Assembly (NCBI GenBank): GCA_963974645.1
Contig: CAXBEA010000071.1
Coordinates: forward strand, 1-20,257
Direction of reading: 5' to 3'
Length of the DNA: 20,257 nt
DNA from: Motiliproteus sp963974645
GTDB lineage: Bacteria; Pseudomonadota; Gammaproteobacteria; Pseudomonadales; Balneatricaceae
The translations under genes and the position numbers were made by a program. The notes below the pieces were generated by a model, which was not told the origin of the DNA, made no database searches, and was given only the letters and a program-made list of their open reading frames with translations. This document shows, piece by piece, positions 7,887-14,897 of the stretch (position 1 is the stretch's first letter; every line of letters starts with the position of its first letter).

Positions 7887-9317
7887 ATGACTGATTCCTG
7901 TATAGCGCTAACGAACTCCTGTGTAGGGAGTGCAGCACGGCCGTTGAAAGCGGCGATTATCGGTTCCGGTCCCTCCGGGTTTTATGCCGCCGAGGGGTTG
8001 CTAAAGCGAGACGGGTTGGACGTAGAAGTCGATATGTTCGAGTATCTGCCGACCCCCTATGGCCTGGTCAGAGCCGGGGTAGCACCGGATCACCAAGCGA
8101 TCAAATCGATTAGCAATATCTACGAGCGTATCGCCCAGTTAAACAATTTCAACTTTTGGGGCAATGTTGAGTTCGGCAAGGATATCAGTATCCAGGAGCT
8201 TGAAGCGCGCTTCGATCTGGTGATTTTCGCGCTCGGTGCCCAGAGTGACCGGACGCTCTGTATCCAGGGCGAACAGCTGCAGGGGTGCCATTCGGCTACC
8301 GCCTTTGTCGGCTGGTACAACGGCCACCCGGATTACCGTGATTATCCGCTCGATCTAAGCTGCAAGCGCGCGGTGATTATCGGTATGGGTAACGTGGCCA
8401 CCGATATCGCCCGCATTCTGGTATTAAGTCCTGCCGAGATGGCCCAAACAGATCTACCCGATTACGCCGTCAAGGCGTTGCTCAGCAGTCAGATCGAGGA
8501 GGTTGAGATCGTCGCCCGGCGTGGCCCACTGCAAGCCGCATTTACCCCTGTGGGGGTGCGAAAGTATCCCGACCTGGAGCAGGCGCAGGCCTGCGTCGAT
8601 CCGGCCGAGCTGCAGCTGGAAGCGACCAGTCAGGCCCTGTTGGCGCAGACCCAGGACAAGCGCCTGCTACGCAATCTGGAATTTTTACAGCAGATCTCGG
8701 CTAACCGTCCCGGGTCGAAAAAGAAAACCATCCGCTTCCTGTTTCGCCGCTCACCGCTTGAGATTATCGGAGCTGATGGCAGGGTGACGGGGATCAGCTT
8801 GGCCAAGAATGAACTCTTTGCGGATGAGCAGGGCAAGCTGGGGCTCAGTGTCAGCGAGGCGTCGGAACTGCATTCGGCGGGATTGGTATTTAACTCGATT
8901 GGTTATCAGGTCAAGCCCGTCAACGGGGTGCAGCTGGATCCGGGCCGGGGTGTGATCGCTAACCGGGAGGGGCGGCTGCTCGACCTGGCAACCCATCAGC
9001 CGATCCCCAGACGCTATGTGGTGGGCTGGGCCAAACGTGGCGCCAATGGCGTCATCGGTACCAACAAGCAGGATTCACTGGCCACCCTGAATTGTCTGTT
9101 TGAGGATCTGGCTCAGTACCCTGCCTGTCCCGCTGCGCAACCGCCGCTGGAAGATACCGCCGCCTGGCTGAGCCGCAAGGGGATACGTTTTGTGCGCTTT
9201 GATGAGTGGCAGCAGATCGATGCCGCAGAGCTGAGTCACGGCGAGCGTGAGGGCAAGCCGCGGGAGAAGATTACCAGCGTGCAACAGATGATCGAGATCC
9301 TCGGCAAGGGCGCTTAA
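7887..9317 (+). CDS. Ferredoxin/adrenodoxin-type NADP+ reductase (FprA-like)
   Basis: This FAD-dependent pyridine nucleotide oxidoreductase of the adrenodoxin reductase/FprA family moves electrons between NADPH and a small iron-sulfur protein or flavodoxin in the cytosol. From the chosen ATG it has 476 residues. It shows the FAD-binding GSGPSGFYAAE, the family signature YLPTPYGLVRAGVAPDHQAIK, and the NADP-binding GMGNVATDIAR. Near the C-terminus, GWAKRGANGVIGTNKQDS matches the family's typical GWIKRGPTGVIGTNK region. An in-frame GTG at 7854 would add 11 residues but has no ribosome site, and neither start has a strong one. Family members usually begin near the FAD motif, so the roughly 20 residues before LKAAIIGSGP are an extension. 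No ferredoxin gene is adjacent, so its partner is unknown. Confidence 0.92.
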   Translation: MTDSCIALTNSCVGSAARPLKAAIIGSGPSGFYAAEGLLKRDGLDVEVDMFEYLPTPYGLVRAGVAPDHQAIKSISNIYERIAQLNNFNFWGNVEFGKDISIQELEARFDLVIFALGAQSDRTLCIQGEQLQGCHSATAFVGWYNGHPDYRDYPLDLSCKRAVIIGMGNVATDIARILVLSPAEMAQTDLPDYAVKALLSSQIEEVEIVARRGPLQAAFTPVGVRKYPDLEQAQACVDPAELQLEATSQALLAQTQDKRLLRNLEFLQQISANRPGSKKKTIRFLFRRSPLEIIGADGRVTGISLAKNELFADEQGKLGLSVSEASELHSAGLVFNSIGYQVKPVNGVQLDPGRGVIANREGRLLDLATHQPIPRRYVVGWAKRGANGVIGTNKQDSLATLNCLFEDLAQYPACPAAQPPLEDTAAWLSRKGIRFVRFDEWQQIDAAELSHGEREGKPREKITSVQQMIEILGKGA

Positions 9318-9334
9318 AGGGGGCGCCTTTTCAG

Positions 9335-9468
9335 CTTGACGATGGTCGCGAGCTGATGCAGTTTCAGATCCGGGCTAAGCCGGGTCAACCGCCAGCTACT
9401 GGGAGGGTGCCCTGGTCATCAGTGGCAGCCACCTAGGGCTGGGATTTGTCGAATTGGTGGGCTATTAA
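9335..9468 (+). pseudogene. Remnant of a CrtC/AttH-like (lipocalin-like) protein gene
   Basis: Directly after the reductase gene, two pieces of the carotenoid 1,2-hydratase/AttH family are readable. Frame 2 from 9335 gives LDDGRELMQFQIR, the family's conserved (Q)LDDGRELM strand; a Q codon at 9332 also fits. Frame 1 from 9397 gives YWEGALVISGS followed by GFVELVGY and a TAA at 9466, which is the family's C-terminal YWEGA...G-G-Y-E-TGY signature. The pieces are about 50 bases apart and in different frames, whereas intact proteins have many tens of residues between them. The N-terminal half is also missing. This is a decayed gene with at least an internal frameshifting deletion, and no function is expected. 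Confidence 0.7.
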
Positions 9469-9474
9469 CGACTG

Positions 9475-9795
9475 TTACGACGGCTCGAGGGTATCGTCCA
9501 CCCAGCTTAAGGCAGCCATCACCGATGGGAAGCCGATGGTACTGGTCAGTAAGATCACCGCGTGATGAATCTCTTCCTGACTCGCCCCAGCATTCCGCGC
9601 TTGCTTGGCATGGCTATGGACAGCACCTTCGGAACGGATGCTGGCAGCGGCAGCCAGCTGGATCAGCTGTGCGGTCTTTGAATCGATGGGTCCCTCCTGC
9701 TTTACCGCTTGACCCAGCGTGTCGATGGCTTCGGCCAGTTTCGGATGTTGTTGCCGCATCTGGGTAAAGTTTTTTGGGAGTGGCACTTCAGACAT
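9475..9795 (-). CDS. Carboxymuconolactone decarboxylase family protein (AhpD-like fold)
   Basis: This small all-helical protein has 106 residues. It contains the family core: IDSKTAQLIQLAAAASIRSE, then GAVHSHAKQARNAGASQEEIHHAVILLTSTIGFPSVMAAL. Members include gamma-carboxymuconolactone decarboxylase and the peroxidase AhpD. This one has no cysteines at all, so the CxxC redox pair of AhpD is missing and an AhpD-type peroxidase role is unlikely. The histidines of the GAVHSH segment are retained, as in many uncharacterised CMD proteins. The start is supported by AAGGAG about 8 nt upstream. It stands alone on the minus strand, tail to tail with the lipocalin remnant. Its substrate is unknown. Confidence 0.85.
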   Translation of the reverse strand: MSEVPLPKNFTQMRQQHPKLAEAIDTLGQAVKQEGPIDSKTAQLIQLAAAASIRSEGAVHSHAKQARNAGASQEEIHHAVILLTSTIGFPSVMAALSWVDDTLEPS

Positions 9796-10243
9796 GGGGT
9801 ATCTCCTTGCGTGAACAATTACAGAGGTAGGTTATCGCGGTTCGATGTAAGCGTAGCAGCTATATACTCAATGGCTGCTGTTATGTCGTAGGGTGGCCCG
9901 GCCGGTTAAGGCAGTTGCAGCTATAGTAATGCTGTACTTTTTAGTCGCATAATCGACTCCCTTGCTATGACATTGATTCATCTGTTTTCGTCATTTAAAC
10001 AGGGTCCTGAACTCTGAACTCTGAACTCTGAACTCTGAACTCTGAACTCTGAACTCTGAACTCGGGCTAGCCGCAAGTGCTGGCAAATGCGTGTAAACAG
10101 AAAACGCCAACGGCTCCAAACATGTCATGGGTGTGCAGTAGAAAATGGCTAAGCACATCATTTGATACCGGTCATTTTTCTTTTCTTTCTGAGTTTACTA
10201 TCACCGACCAAGTTAAACGTAAGCCGTCAAGCGGCCTTTAAAG
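9796..10243. other. Intergenic region, 448 bp, with heptamer tandem repeat
   Basis: No credible gene is visible. The region holds the upstream sequence of the CMD-family gene, the small inverted repeat AGTCG/CGACT (9943-9958) and the CTGAACT tandem repeat listed separately. A pyrimidine-rich stretch lies near 10177-10191. A weak bulged stem, AAGCCG/CGGCCTT (10222-10238), sits just past the histidine kinase stop and could help terminate it, but no T run follows. Confidence 0.6.
10007..10062. repeat. Perfect heptamer tandem repeat, (CTGAACT)x8
   Basis: Eight exact copies of CTGAACT run from 10007 to 10062 with no mismatches. They lie between the CMD-family gene and the 3' end of the histidine kinase gene, outside any coding region. 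Perfect identity of all units implies recent expansion by slippage or active homogenisation. Confidence 0.97.
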
Positions 10244-11620
10244 TCAATCACGGGGTCGGATAATTACCGGAAAATCTACTCTCACTTCAAATCCATCCGT
10301 TCGACCAGTAGCAGGGGAATTAAAGGTCATGGTGGCACCTACGCCGGTGACGATGGCATCGGCAATTGCCAAGCCAAGCCCCGAACCGGGAACCGTCGTA
10401 TTTGATCTAACAAAACGTCGCCGTAGCTGCGCAACTGTCTCGACAGGAATAACCTTTGCGGCGTTGACGATGTTCAATACGCCTTGGGACGAAAAACGTA
10501 TCTCTAGCGGTTGATTCTTAACCCCATGCTTGATGGCATTATCCAGTAAATTCCGTACTAATATGGCAAAAGCATCCGGGTCTATAGCGGACATAAAGCC
10601 GCCGTTTTCCGGTAGTGTCAGCTTAATGATTGTCGCAGTAGATGATCGCTTCAGGTCGTCAACGACCAGCTGCAACAGGTTAGCGAGGTCATGCTGTTCA
10701 GTGGATAAAAGTCCTCCCCCTTCTGCTTTGGCCAGCTGCATCAATTTTTCTGATAAATCAGATAATCTTCGTAAGGATGTTTCAATTTTAATCGCCAGGT
10801 CTTTGGTTTTCCCTGCCGAAACCTCTTGCTGTAGCCTCTGAATTTGCGCCAAGGCAGTGGCAATCGGAGTGCGCAGTTCATGGGCGCTGTTCGCCGTAAA
10901 GGATCGCTCCGACTCAAGCGCGCGTCGCAAGCGATCCAGTAAATTATTGACAGATTCAGCGATAGTGAGGACTTCAGTTGGCAAATCTTGCACTCTGACC
11001 GGTGAGAGATCACCACTGCCGCGGGACTCAATTTCATCACGGTACGCAAGGATAGGGCGCAAACTGTACCGGACAAATACCCAGGTACCTATAAAACAAA
11101 GGGGGATTAGCAAGGCTAATGGCCATAATAAAGTGATTGCCATTTCAGTTATTGCTTCTCGTCTTTGGCTCAGCGGTTCAGCAATCTCTATATGCAGTGT
11201 ATTTTGTACCGCCCAAGCCCCATAAAATCGATGTGTTTCCGATGAGCTAAACCCCTTGAGTAACGCTTGATTAAAAACGGTCGGTTCAGCGTTATGAGAT
11301 TGCAGTAAAATCTCGCCGGACTTATCACGCACAAGGTAAACAAGGGGTTCATCATGCGCTTCAAATGACATGATCTGTTGCGGTTGCCCGGGCACTTCCC
11401 TGTTGATTATTTCAACAACGGCTAGTGGCATGATACGTTGCGCTGTTTCTGCCAGTGCGCTATCAAATAGTTCACTCAGTTTGTTTTGTGAAACAAACAC
11501 AGCACCTAATAGAGCAATTATCCACAGTAAAGTGACCCCAAGGGTTAAGCCAATGCCAAGGGCTTTCTGAAGACTTTGCGCTGGCTTTAGTTGCGCTGGC
11601 TTTAGTTGCGGTGGGTTCAT
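10244..11620 (-). CDS. QseC/PmrB-like sensor histidine kinase
   Basis: This 458-residue inner-membrane kinase has a transmembrane helix at about 21-43 and a periplasmic loop at about 44-158 that matches no sensor I can name. A second helix lies at about 160-184, followed by a HAMP-like linker, the H-box FTANSAHELRTP with H247, the N-box RNLLDNAIKHG (356-366) and the G2 box PGSGLGLAIA (411-420). The usual G1 motif DxGxG is replaced by NIVNAAKVIP, so the nucleotide pocket is degenerate at that point. It overlaps the regulator gene by 4 bp and is translationally coupled to it. The N-terminus carries the duplicated LKPAQLKPAQ, encoded by a short direct repeat. Given its divergent neighbours, it probably senses iron, another metal or the periplasmic redox state. 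That is inference from context. Confidence 0.9.
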   Translation of the reverse strand: MNPPQLKPAQLKPAQSLQKALGIGLTLGVTLLWIIALLGAVFVSQNKLSELFDSALAETAQRIMPLAVVEIINREVPGQPQQIMSFEAHDEPLVYLVRDKSGEILLQSHNAEPTVFNQALLKGFSSSETHRFYGAWAVQNTLHIEIAEPLSQRREAITEMAITLLWPLALLIPLCFIGTWVFVRYSLRPILAYRDEIESRGSGDLSPVRVQDLPTEVLTIAESVNNLLDRLRRALESERSFTANSAHELRTPIATALAQIQRLQQEVSAGKTKDLAIKIETSLRRLSDLSEKLMQLAKAEGGGLLSTEQHDLANLLQLVVDDLKRSSTATIIKLTLPENGGFMSAIDPDAFAILVRNLLDNAIKHGVKNQPLEIRFSSQGVLNIVNAAKVIPVETVAQLRRRFVRSNTTVPGSGLGLAIADAIVTGVGATMTFNSPATGRTDGFEVRVDFPVIIRPRD

Positions 11621-12276
11621 GAGCGCCGCATCCGGTATCCCAGGCCGCGCACTGTCTCTAGCTGATCCCGCCCCAGTTTCTTGCGCAGGCGACTGATATA
11701 AACTTCGATGGTATTGCTTTCGATTTCAGATCCAAAAGCATACAGATGATCTTCTAATTGTGATTTTGAAAGCAGCGTGCCGGGTCTTTGAATAAAGGCT
11801 TCAAGCAAGGCCCATTCCCGCGCAGTTAAATTGATCGAAACGCCATCACGGGAAACCAGATGCTTGGTTAGGTCAACGTCTAATGTTCCGATTTGAAGCA
11901 GGGGGTTTGGGTTGCCCGCATAACGCCTGGAAACCGCCGCTATGCGGGCTGAGAGTTCGGACAGATCAAAGGGTTTTACCAGGTAATCATCCGCCCCTGC
12001 ATTCAGCCCATTTATACGGTCAGAAATTTGATCTCTGGCGGTTAAAATAATCACCGGGGTTGTCTCGCCGGAGTTACGTATTTTTATTAACAAATCGATG
12101 CCGCTTCCGTCCGGCAGCATCAGATCAAGAAGAATTAAATCATAGTGGGTTGTATGGAGACTGGCTTCGGCATGGGAAATAGTTTGAACCCAGTCAATCG
12201 CATGACCTTCATCTGCAATTTGATCCTGTATCACTTCGCCTAATCCTTCGGCATCTTCTACCAATAATATACGCAT
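11617..12276 (-). CDS. QseB/PmrA-like response regulator
   Basis: This is a 219-residue OmpR-family regulator. The receiver has acidic residues in LLVEDAE, phosphoacceptor D51 in ILLDLMLPDGSG, T79 and K101 (LVKPF). The C-terminal winged helix has the QseB/PmrA-type recognition region with SEIESNTIEVYISRLRKKLG and the ending VRGLGYRMRRS. It is first in a two-gene operon with the sensor kinase (ATGA overlap). It is divergent from the reductase operon across 266 bp, the usual arrangement for a local regulator that controls both itself and the operon opposite. The ligand is unknown. Confidence 0.92.
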   Translation of the reverse strand: MRILLVEDAEGLGEVIQDQIADEGHAIDWVQTISHAEASLHTTHYDLILLDLMLPDGSGIDLLIKIRNSGETTPVIILTARDQISDRINGLNAGADDYLVKPFDLSELSARIAAVSRRYAGNPNPLLQIGTLDVDLTKHLVSRDGVSINLTAREWALLEAFIQRPGTLLSKSQLEDHLYAFGSEIESNTIEVYISRLRKKLGRDQLETVRGLGYRMRRS

Positions 12277-12298
12277 CTCTTGCCCCTATATCTTCTTA

Positions 12299-12378
12299 GG
12301 CAACCTGTGAATAAGTCCAGTGTGTTCTCTGCGGGCTATAGAACGGCCAGAGGCGCAAAGGACTTGTTCACAGGTTCC
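12299..12378. mobile_element. MITE-like element with 17-bp terminal inverted repeats
   Basis: AACCTGTGAATAAGTCC (12302-12318) is the reverse complement of GGACTTGTTCACAGGTT (12360-12376), with one mismatch in 17. The match extends outward to GG/CC across one extra C. TTA occurs on both sides (12296-12298 and 12379-12381), consistent with a 3-bp target duplication. The 41-bp interior codes for nothing. This is the form of a non-autonomous miniature element or the collapsed ends of an insertion sequence. It sits between the regulator gene and the reductase operon and could fold into a long hairpin in the regulator's leader. Confidence 0.55.
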
Positions 12379-12489
12379 TTAGCGAGAGTGACCATAACCC
12401 GAGTTCCTGACAACAACCATCAACGACTCAAGGGCTGAATCCAACGTTTTCACGGTATCGCCAGCAATTATCTATCCCACTAATAAACC

Positions 12490-12518
12490 TCAGTTTACAT
12501 TTTCAGGTTGCTGTCAGG
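12490..12518 (+). promoter_or_regulatory. Candidate response-regulator site upstream of the reductase operon
   Basis: TCAGG at 12503-12507 and 12514-12518 form a direct repeat with an 11-bp period (TCAGG-N6-TCAGG), and a related TCAG lies at 12490-12493. OmpR-family regulators commonly bind half-sites repeated every 10-11 bp. The site lies 25-55 bp ahead of the first gene. A TTTACA (12494-12499) could be a -35 box, but I see no good -10 at normal spacing. I saw no convincing Fur box. Confidence 0.25.
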
Positions 12519-12542
12519 AATGCACGATAAAGTGAGCACTTA

Positions 12543-13898
12543 ATGTATCAGTGGGTGGCTAAGATGAAACCTCAAAAATCAACAATCACACTAACATTAC
12601 TAACCACCGGGATTATCTTTGTCTGGGGCTGGAGCTACCTTATGACCACCTCAGCAACAGCTTCACTGCCGTGGGAAATTTATGATAATAGCCTCTATCT
12701 TAGCGGATTACTGTCCATCGGTTTGATGTCAGTGACCCTGATGCTGGCCACGCGTCCGGCTTGGTTAGAAGCGCCATTCAATGGTCTGGATCAAATCTAT
12801 CGCCTGCACAAGTGGACGGGGATTTTAGCGGTCTTTTTTGCAGCGCTTCATTGGCTGATTGAAATGGGTGATGACCTGGTGAAATCACTGTTTGGACGGG
12901 GAGGACGTTTACCCGAGCAGGATTTTTCAGGTTTTGTCGATATGATGCGGGATGGGGCTGAAGCGGTTGGGGAGTGGGCCGTCTATCTGGTTTTTGCCAT
13001 GCTTGTGCTGACCCTGTGGAAACGTTTCCCCTATAAAATCTGGCGCTATTTGCACCGTGCGATGCCGGTACTGTATCTACTAGTGGTATTTCACGCTGTC
13101 TGGTTGGCCCCCATAGCTTGGTGGCAACAGCCGGTAGGCTTGCTGATGGCACTGTTGCTGATGGGAGGAAGCGTAGCCAGCATTCTCTCTTTAAGCGGAA
13201 AAGTGGGACATTCACGCCAGGTTCAGGGAAGCATACAGTCAATATCAACCTCGACAATGGGTATCACCGAAGTCGAGTGTCAGCTTGAGCAAAAATGGAA
13301 AGGACATCGTGCAGGACAGTTTGCTTTCGTTACTTTTGATCGGCGCGAAGGGGCTCACCCTTTTACCATTGCGAACTCGGATCAAGGTAATGGCCAAGTC
13401 ACTTTTCAGATTAAAGCATTGGGCGATTATACCAAGCACCTGGATCACAAACTAAAAATTGGTCAATCAGTCACCATTGAAGGGCCTTATGGAAAGTTCA
13501 ACTTCAAACAGCGCAAACTTAATGCCGAGCAAATATGGATAGCCGGAGGTATTGGCATCACACCTTTTCTAGCCTGGCTTGAAGCGCTGCAAAACCAGCC
13601 AGAACAATCACCCGTAGCGCAGCTGCATTATTGCACTCGTGATAGCGCAACAGACCCCTTCGTTAAGCGGTTACAACTGGCCTGTAGTGGCTTAACGGGT
13701 ATTCAGCTGCACGTGCATGATAGCAATCAGGGTAAAAAGCTCACGGCAGATCAGCTCCTCACTCAACATCCGCGCAAAGGCGCTATGGAGGTGTGGTTTT
13801 GTGGCCCCGCAGCTTTGGCCAAAATATTAGAAAAGGAATTACGGGAAAGGTTAGAAGGCTCATTACTTTTTCGGCAAGAAGCCTTCGAGCTACGTTAA
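12543..13898 (+). CDS. Ferric-reductase-like transmembrane haem protein with FAD/NAD(P)H domain
   Basis: This 451-residue protein has about six membrane helices in its first 216 residues, then a ferredoxin-reductase-type flavin domain. It would carry electrons from cytosolic NAD(P)H through FAD and membrane haem to an acceptor across the membrane. Candidate haem-ligand histidines are H89 and H103 (RLHKWTG...ALH) and H171 and H184 (YLHRAMP...FHAVW). The FAD motif is AHPFTIAN (271-278), the pyridine nucleotide loop is AGGIGITPF (334-342), and WFCGP (418-422) is the usual C-terminal segment. It is the first gene of a four-gene operon. An alternative start at 12564 (MKPQKS) is equally plausible, since neither has a strong ribosome site. 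Fe(III) as acceptor is inferred from family and neighbours. Other NOX/FRE-type activities are possible. Confidence 0.88.
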   Translation: MYQWVAKMKPQKSTITLTLLTTGIIFVWGWSYLMTTSATASLPWEIYDNSLYLSGLLSIGLMSVTLMLATRPAWLEAPFNGLDQIYRLHKWTGILAVFFAALHWLIEMGDDLVKSLFGRGGRLPEQDFSGFVDMMRDGAEAVGEWAVYLVFAMLVLTLWKRFPYKIWRYLHRAMPVLYLLVVFHAVWLAPIAWWQQPVGLLMALLLMGGSVASILSLSGKVGHSRQVQGSIQSISTSTMGITEVECQLEQKWKGHRAGQFAFVTFDRREGAHPFTIANSDQGNGQVTFQIKALGDYTKHLDHKLKIGQSVTIEGPYGKFNFKQRKLNAEQIWIAGGIGITPFLAWLEALQNQPEQSPVAQLHYCTRDSATDPFVKRLQLACSGLTGIQLHVHDSNQGKKLTADQLLTQHPRKGAMEVWFCGPAALAKILEKELRERLEGSLLFRQEAFELR

Positions 13899-13976
13899 AA
13901 CTAAAACTGTATTGCTTTCAGCTTCATGTCAGCAAAGCGATTTAGCATAAATAATGAAACCAATAGGAGATACACC

Positions 13977-14369
13977 ATGAAAAACACACTTATTGCTGTC
14001 TTTATCAGCTCATGTTTGATGAGTGGAGCTGCCCTGGCGGGCGATGACTGCACTGACCCGGTGTCAGAGTGGCAACCTCGGGAACAACTGCGTCAGATGA
14101 TGCTAGACAGAGGCTGGGAAGTTAAACGTATCAAAGTGGACGATGGCTGTTATGAGGTCAAGGGTTTGGATCGAAAGGGTCATCGAGTAGAAGCAAAATT
14201 TTTGCCCGCTTCATTAGAAATTATAAAACTTGAAATTAAGTTTGATGGTTCAGGTGACAGCTCTGACTACCTGGAACCAACTAACCAGAGTGGCCCTAAA
14301 AAATCAGGCGCTTATTTGAAATCAGAAAGTAAAACACCCAAAAACAAACCTAAAGCCACTATCGACTAA
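13977..14369 (+). CDS. Secreted small PepSY-domain protein
   Basis: This 130-residue protein has a clear signal peptide: MKNTLIAVFISSCLMSGAALA, with likely cleavage before GDD. The mature part carries one PepSY-like unit: QLRQMMLDRGWEVKRIKVDDGCYEVKGLDRKGHRVEAKFLPASLEIIKLE. Two cysteines (C25 and C58) could form a disulfide. The tail from about residue 95 is polar, lysine- and serine-rich and probably disordered. I chose this ATG over an upstream in-frame one at 13926 because it has AGGAG seven bases ahead and creates the signal peptide. It is the second gene of the reductase operon, so it is probably a periplasmic partner of the membrane reductases, perhaps binding metal or a cofactor. That role is inferred. 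Confidence 0.85.
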   Translation: MKNTLIAVFISSCLMSGAALAGDDCTDPVSEWQPREQLRQMMLDRGWEVKRIKVDDGCYEVKGLDRKGHRVEAKFLPASLEIIKLEIKFDGSGDSSDYLEPTNQSGPKKSGAYLKSESKTPKNKPKATID

Positions 14370-14404
14370 CGTCATTATCGAATAGCTATCAGGGAGACTA
14401 GACG

Positions 14405-14875
14405 ATGAAATATTTAGCCATGGTAATGTGTTTGGTCACGGCATCTCTGCTGTCCGCACAGACCTCTGCGCGCGAAATAGCCTTGACCACCGAGCTGAAA
14501 AACTATGCCGGTGATGGTGCCTATCTGGCGATCTATTTAACTAACGCAGCAGGCCAGTACCAGGAGACGTTATGGATCGCTGGGCAGAAGTCAAAATATT
14601 ACAAACATTTGAGCGGCTGGGCGCGTGGCAGTGGTCTGCGCACCAGCGAATATGACGTACTGACCGGCGCCAGCGTTACCAGCGGCAAGACCTTAACGGT
14701 AACTCTTGATCTGGCTGATGCTTTTATTGATACGGGTTTTCAGTTGCGCGTGGACTCGTCGGTGGAGGATATGCGCGACCATCGCAACGATGTTGTTGTG
14801 CCATTAACCAGCGAAGGTGCCGGTAAGCCTGTCAATGGCAACGGCTACGTCAAAACCTTCACTTACTCGTTTTAA
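14405..14875 (+). CDS. Secreted DUF2271 protein
   Basis: This 156-residue protein starts with a signal peptide (MKYLAMVMCLVTASLLSAQTSA) and matches the DUF2271 pattern. Features are AYLAIYLTNAAGQYQETLWIAG, KYYKHLSGWARGS, then YDVLTGASVTSGKTLTVTLDL and a C-terminal GNGYVKTFTYSF. DUF2271 proteins are typically encoded next to PepSY-associated membrane proteins, as here, and are presumed periplasmic. Their biochemical role is not established. AGGGAG lies eight bases before the ATG. It begins 35 nt after the PepSY gene and ends 22 nt before the next gene, so the three are surely co-transcribed. Confidence 0.85.
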   Translation: MKYLAMVMCLVTASLLSAQTSAREIALTTELKNYAGDGAYLAIYLTNAAGQYQETLWIAGQKSKYYKHLSGWARGSGLRTSEYDVLTGASVTSGKTLTVTLDLADAFIDTGFQLRVDSSVEDMRDHRNDVVVPLTSEGAGKPVNGNGYVKTFTYSF

Positions 14876-14897
14876 GCGGCTGATAGGGAGCGCTGCC

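Noticed and set aside
9316..9331. Terminator AAAGG-GGGCG-CCTTT after the reductase gene
   Set aside because: The stem is only 5 bp with a four-T run, and it overlaps the lipocalin remnant and the stop codon, so it is too weak to list.
9475..9795. AhpD alkylhydroperoxidase
   Set aside because: The protein has no cysteine, so the catalytic CxxC is absent. Only the broader CMD family is supported.
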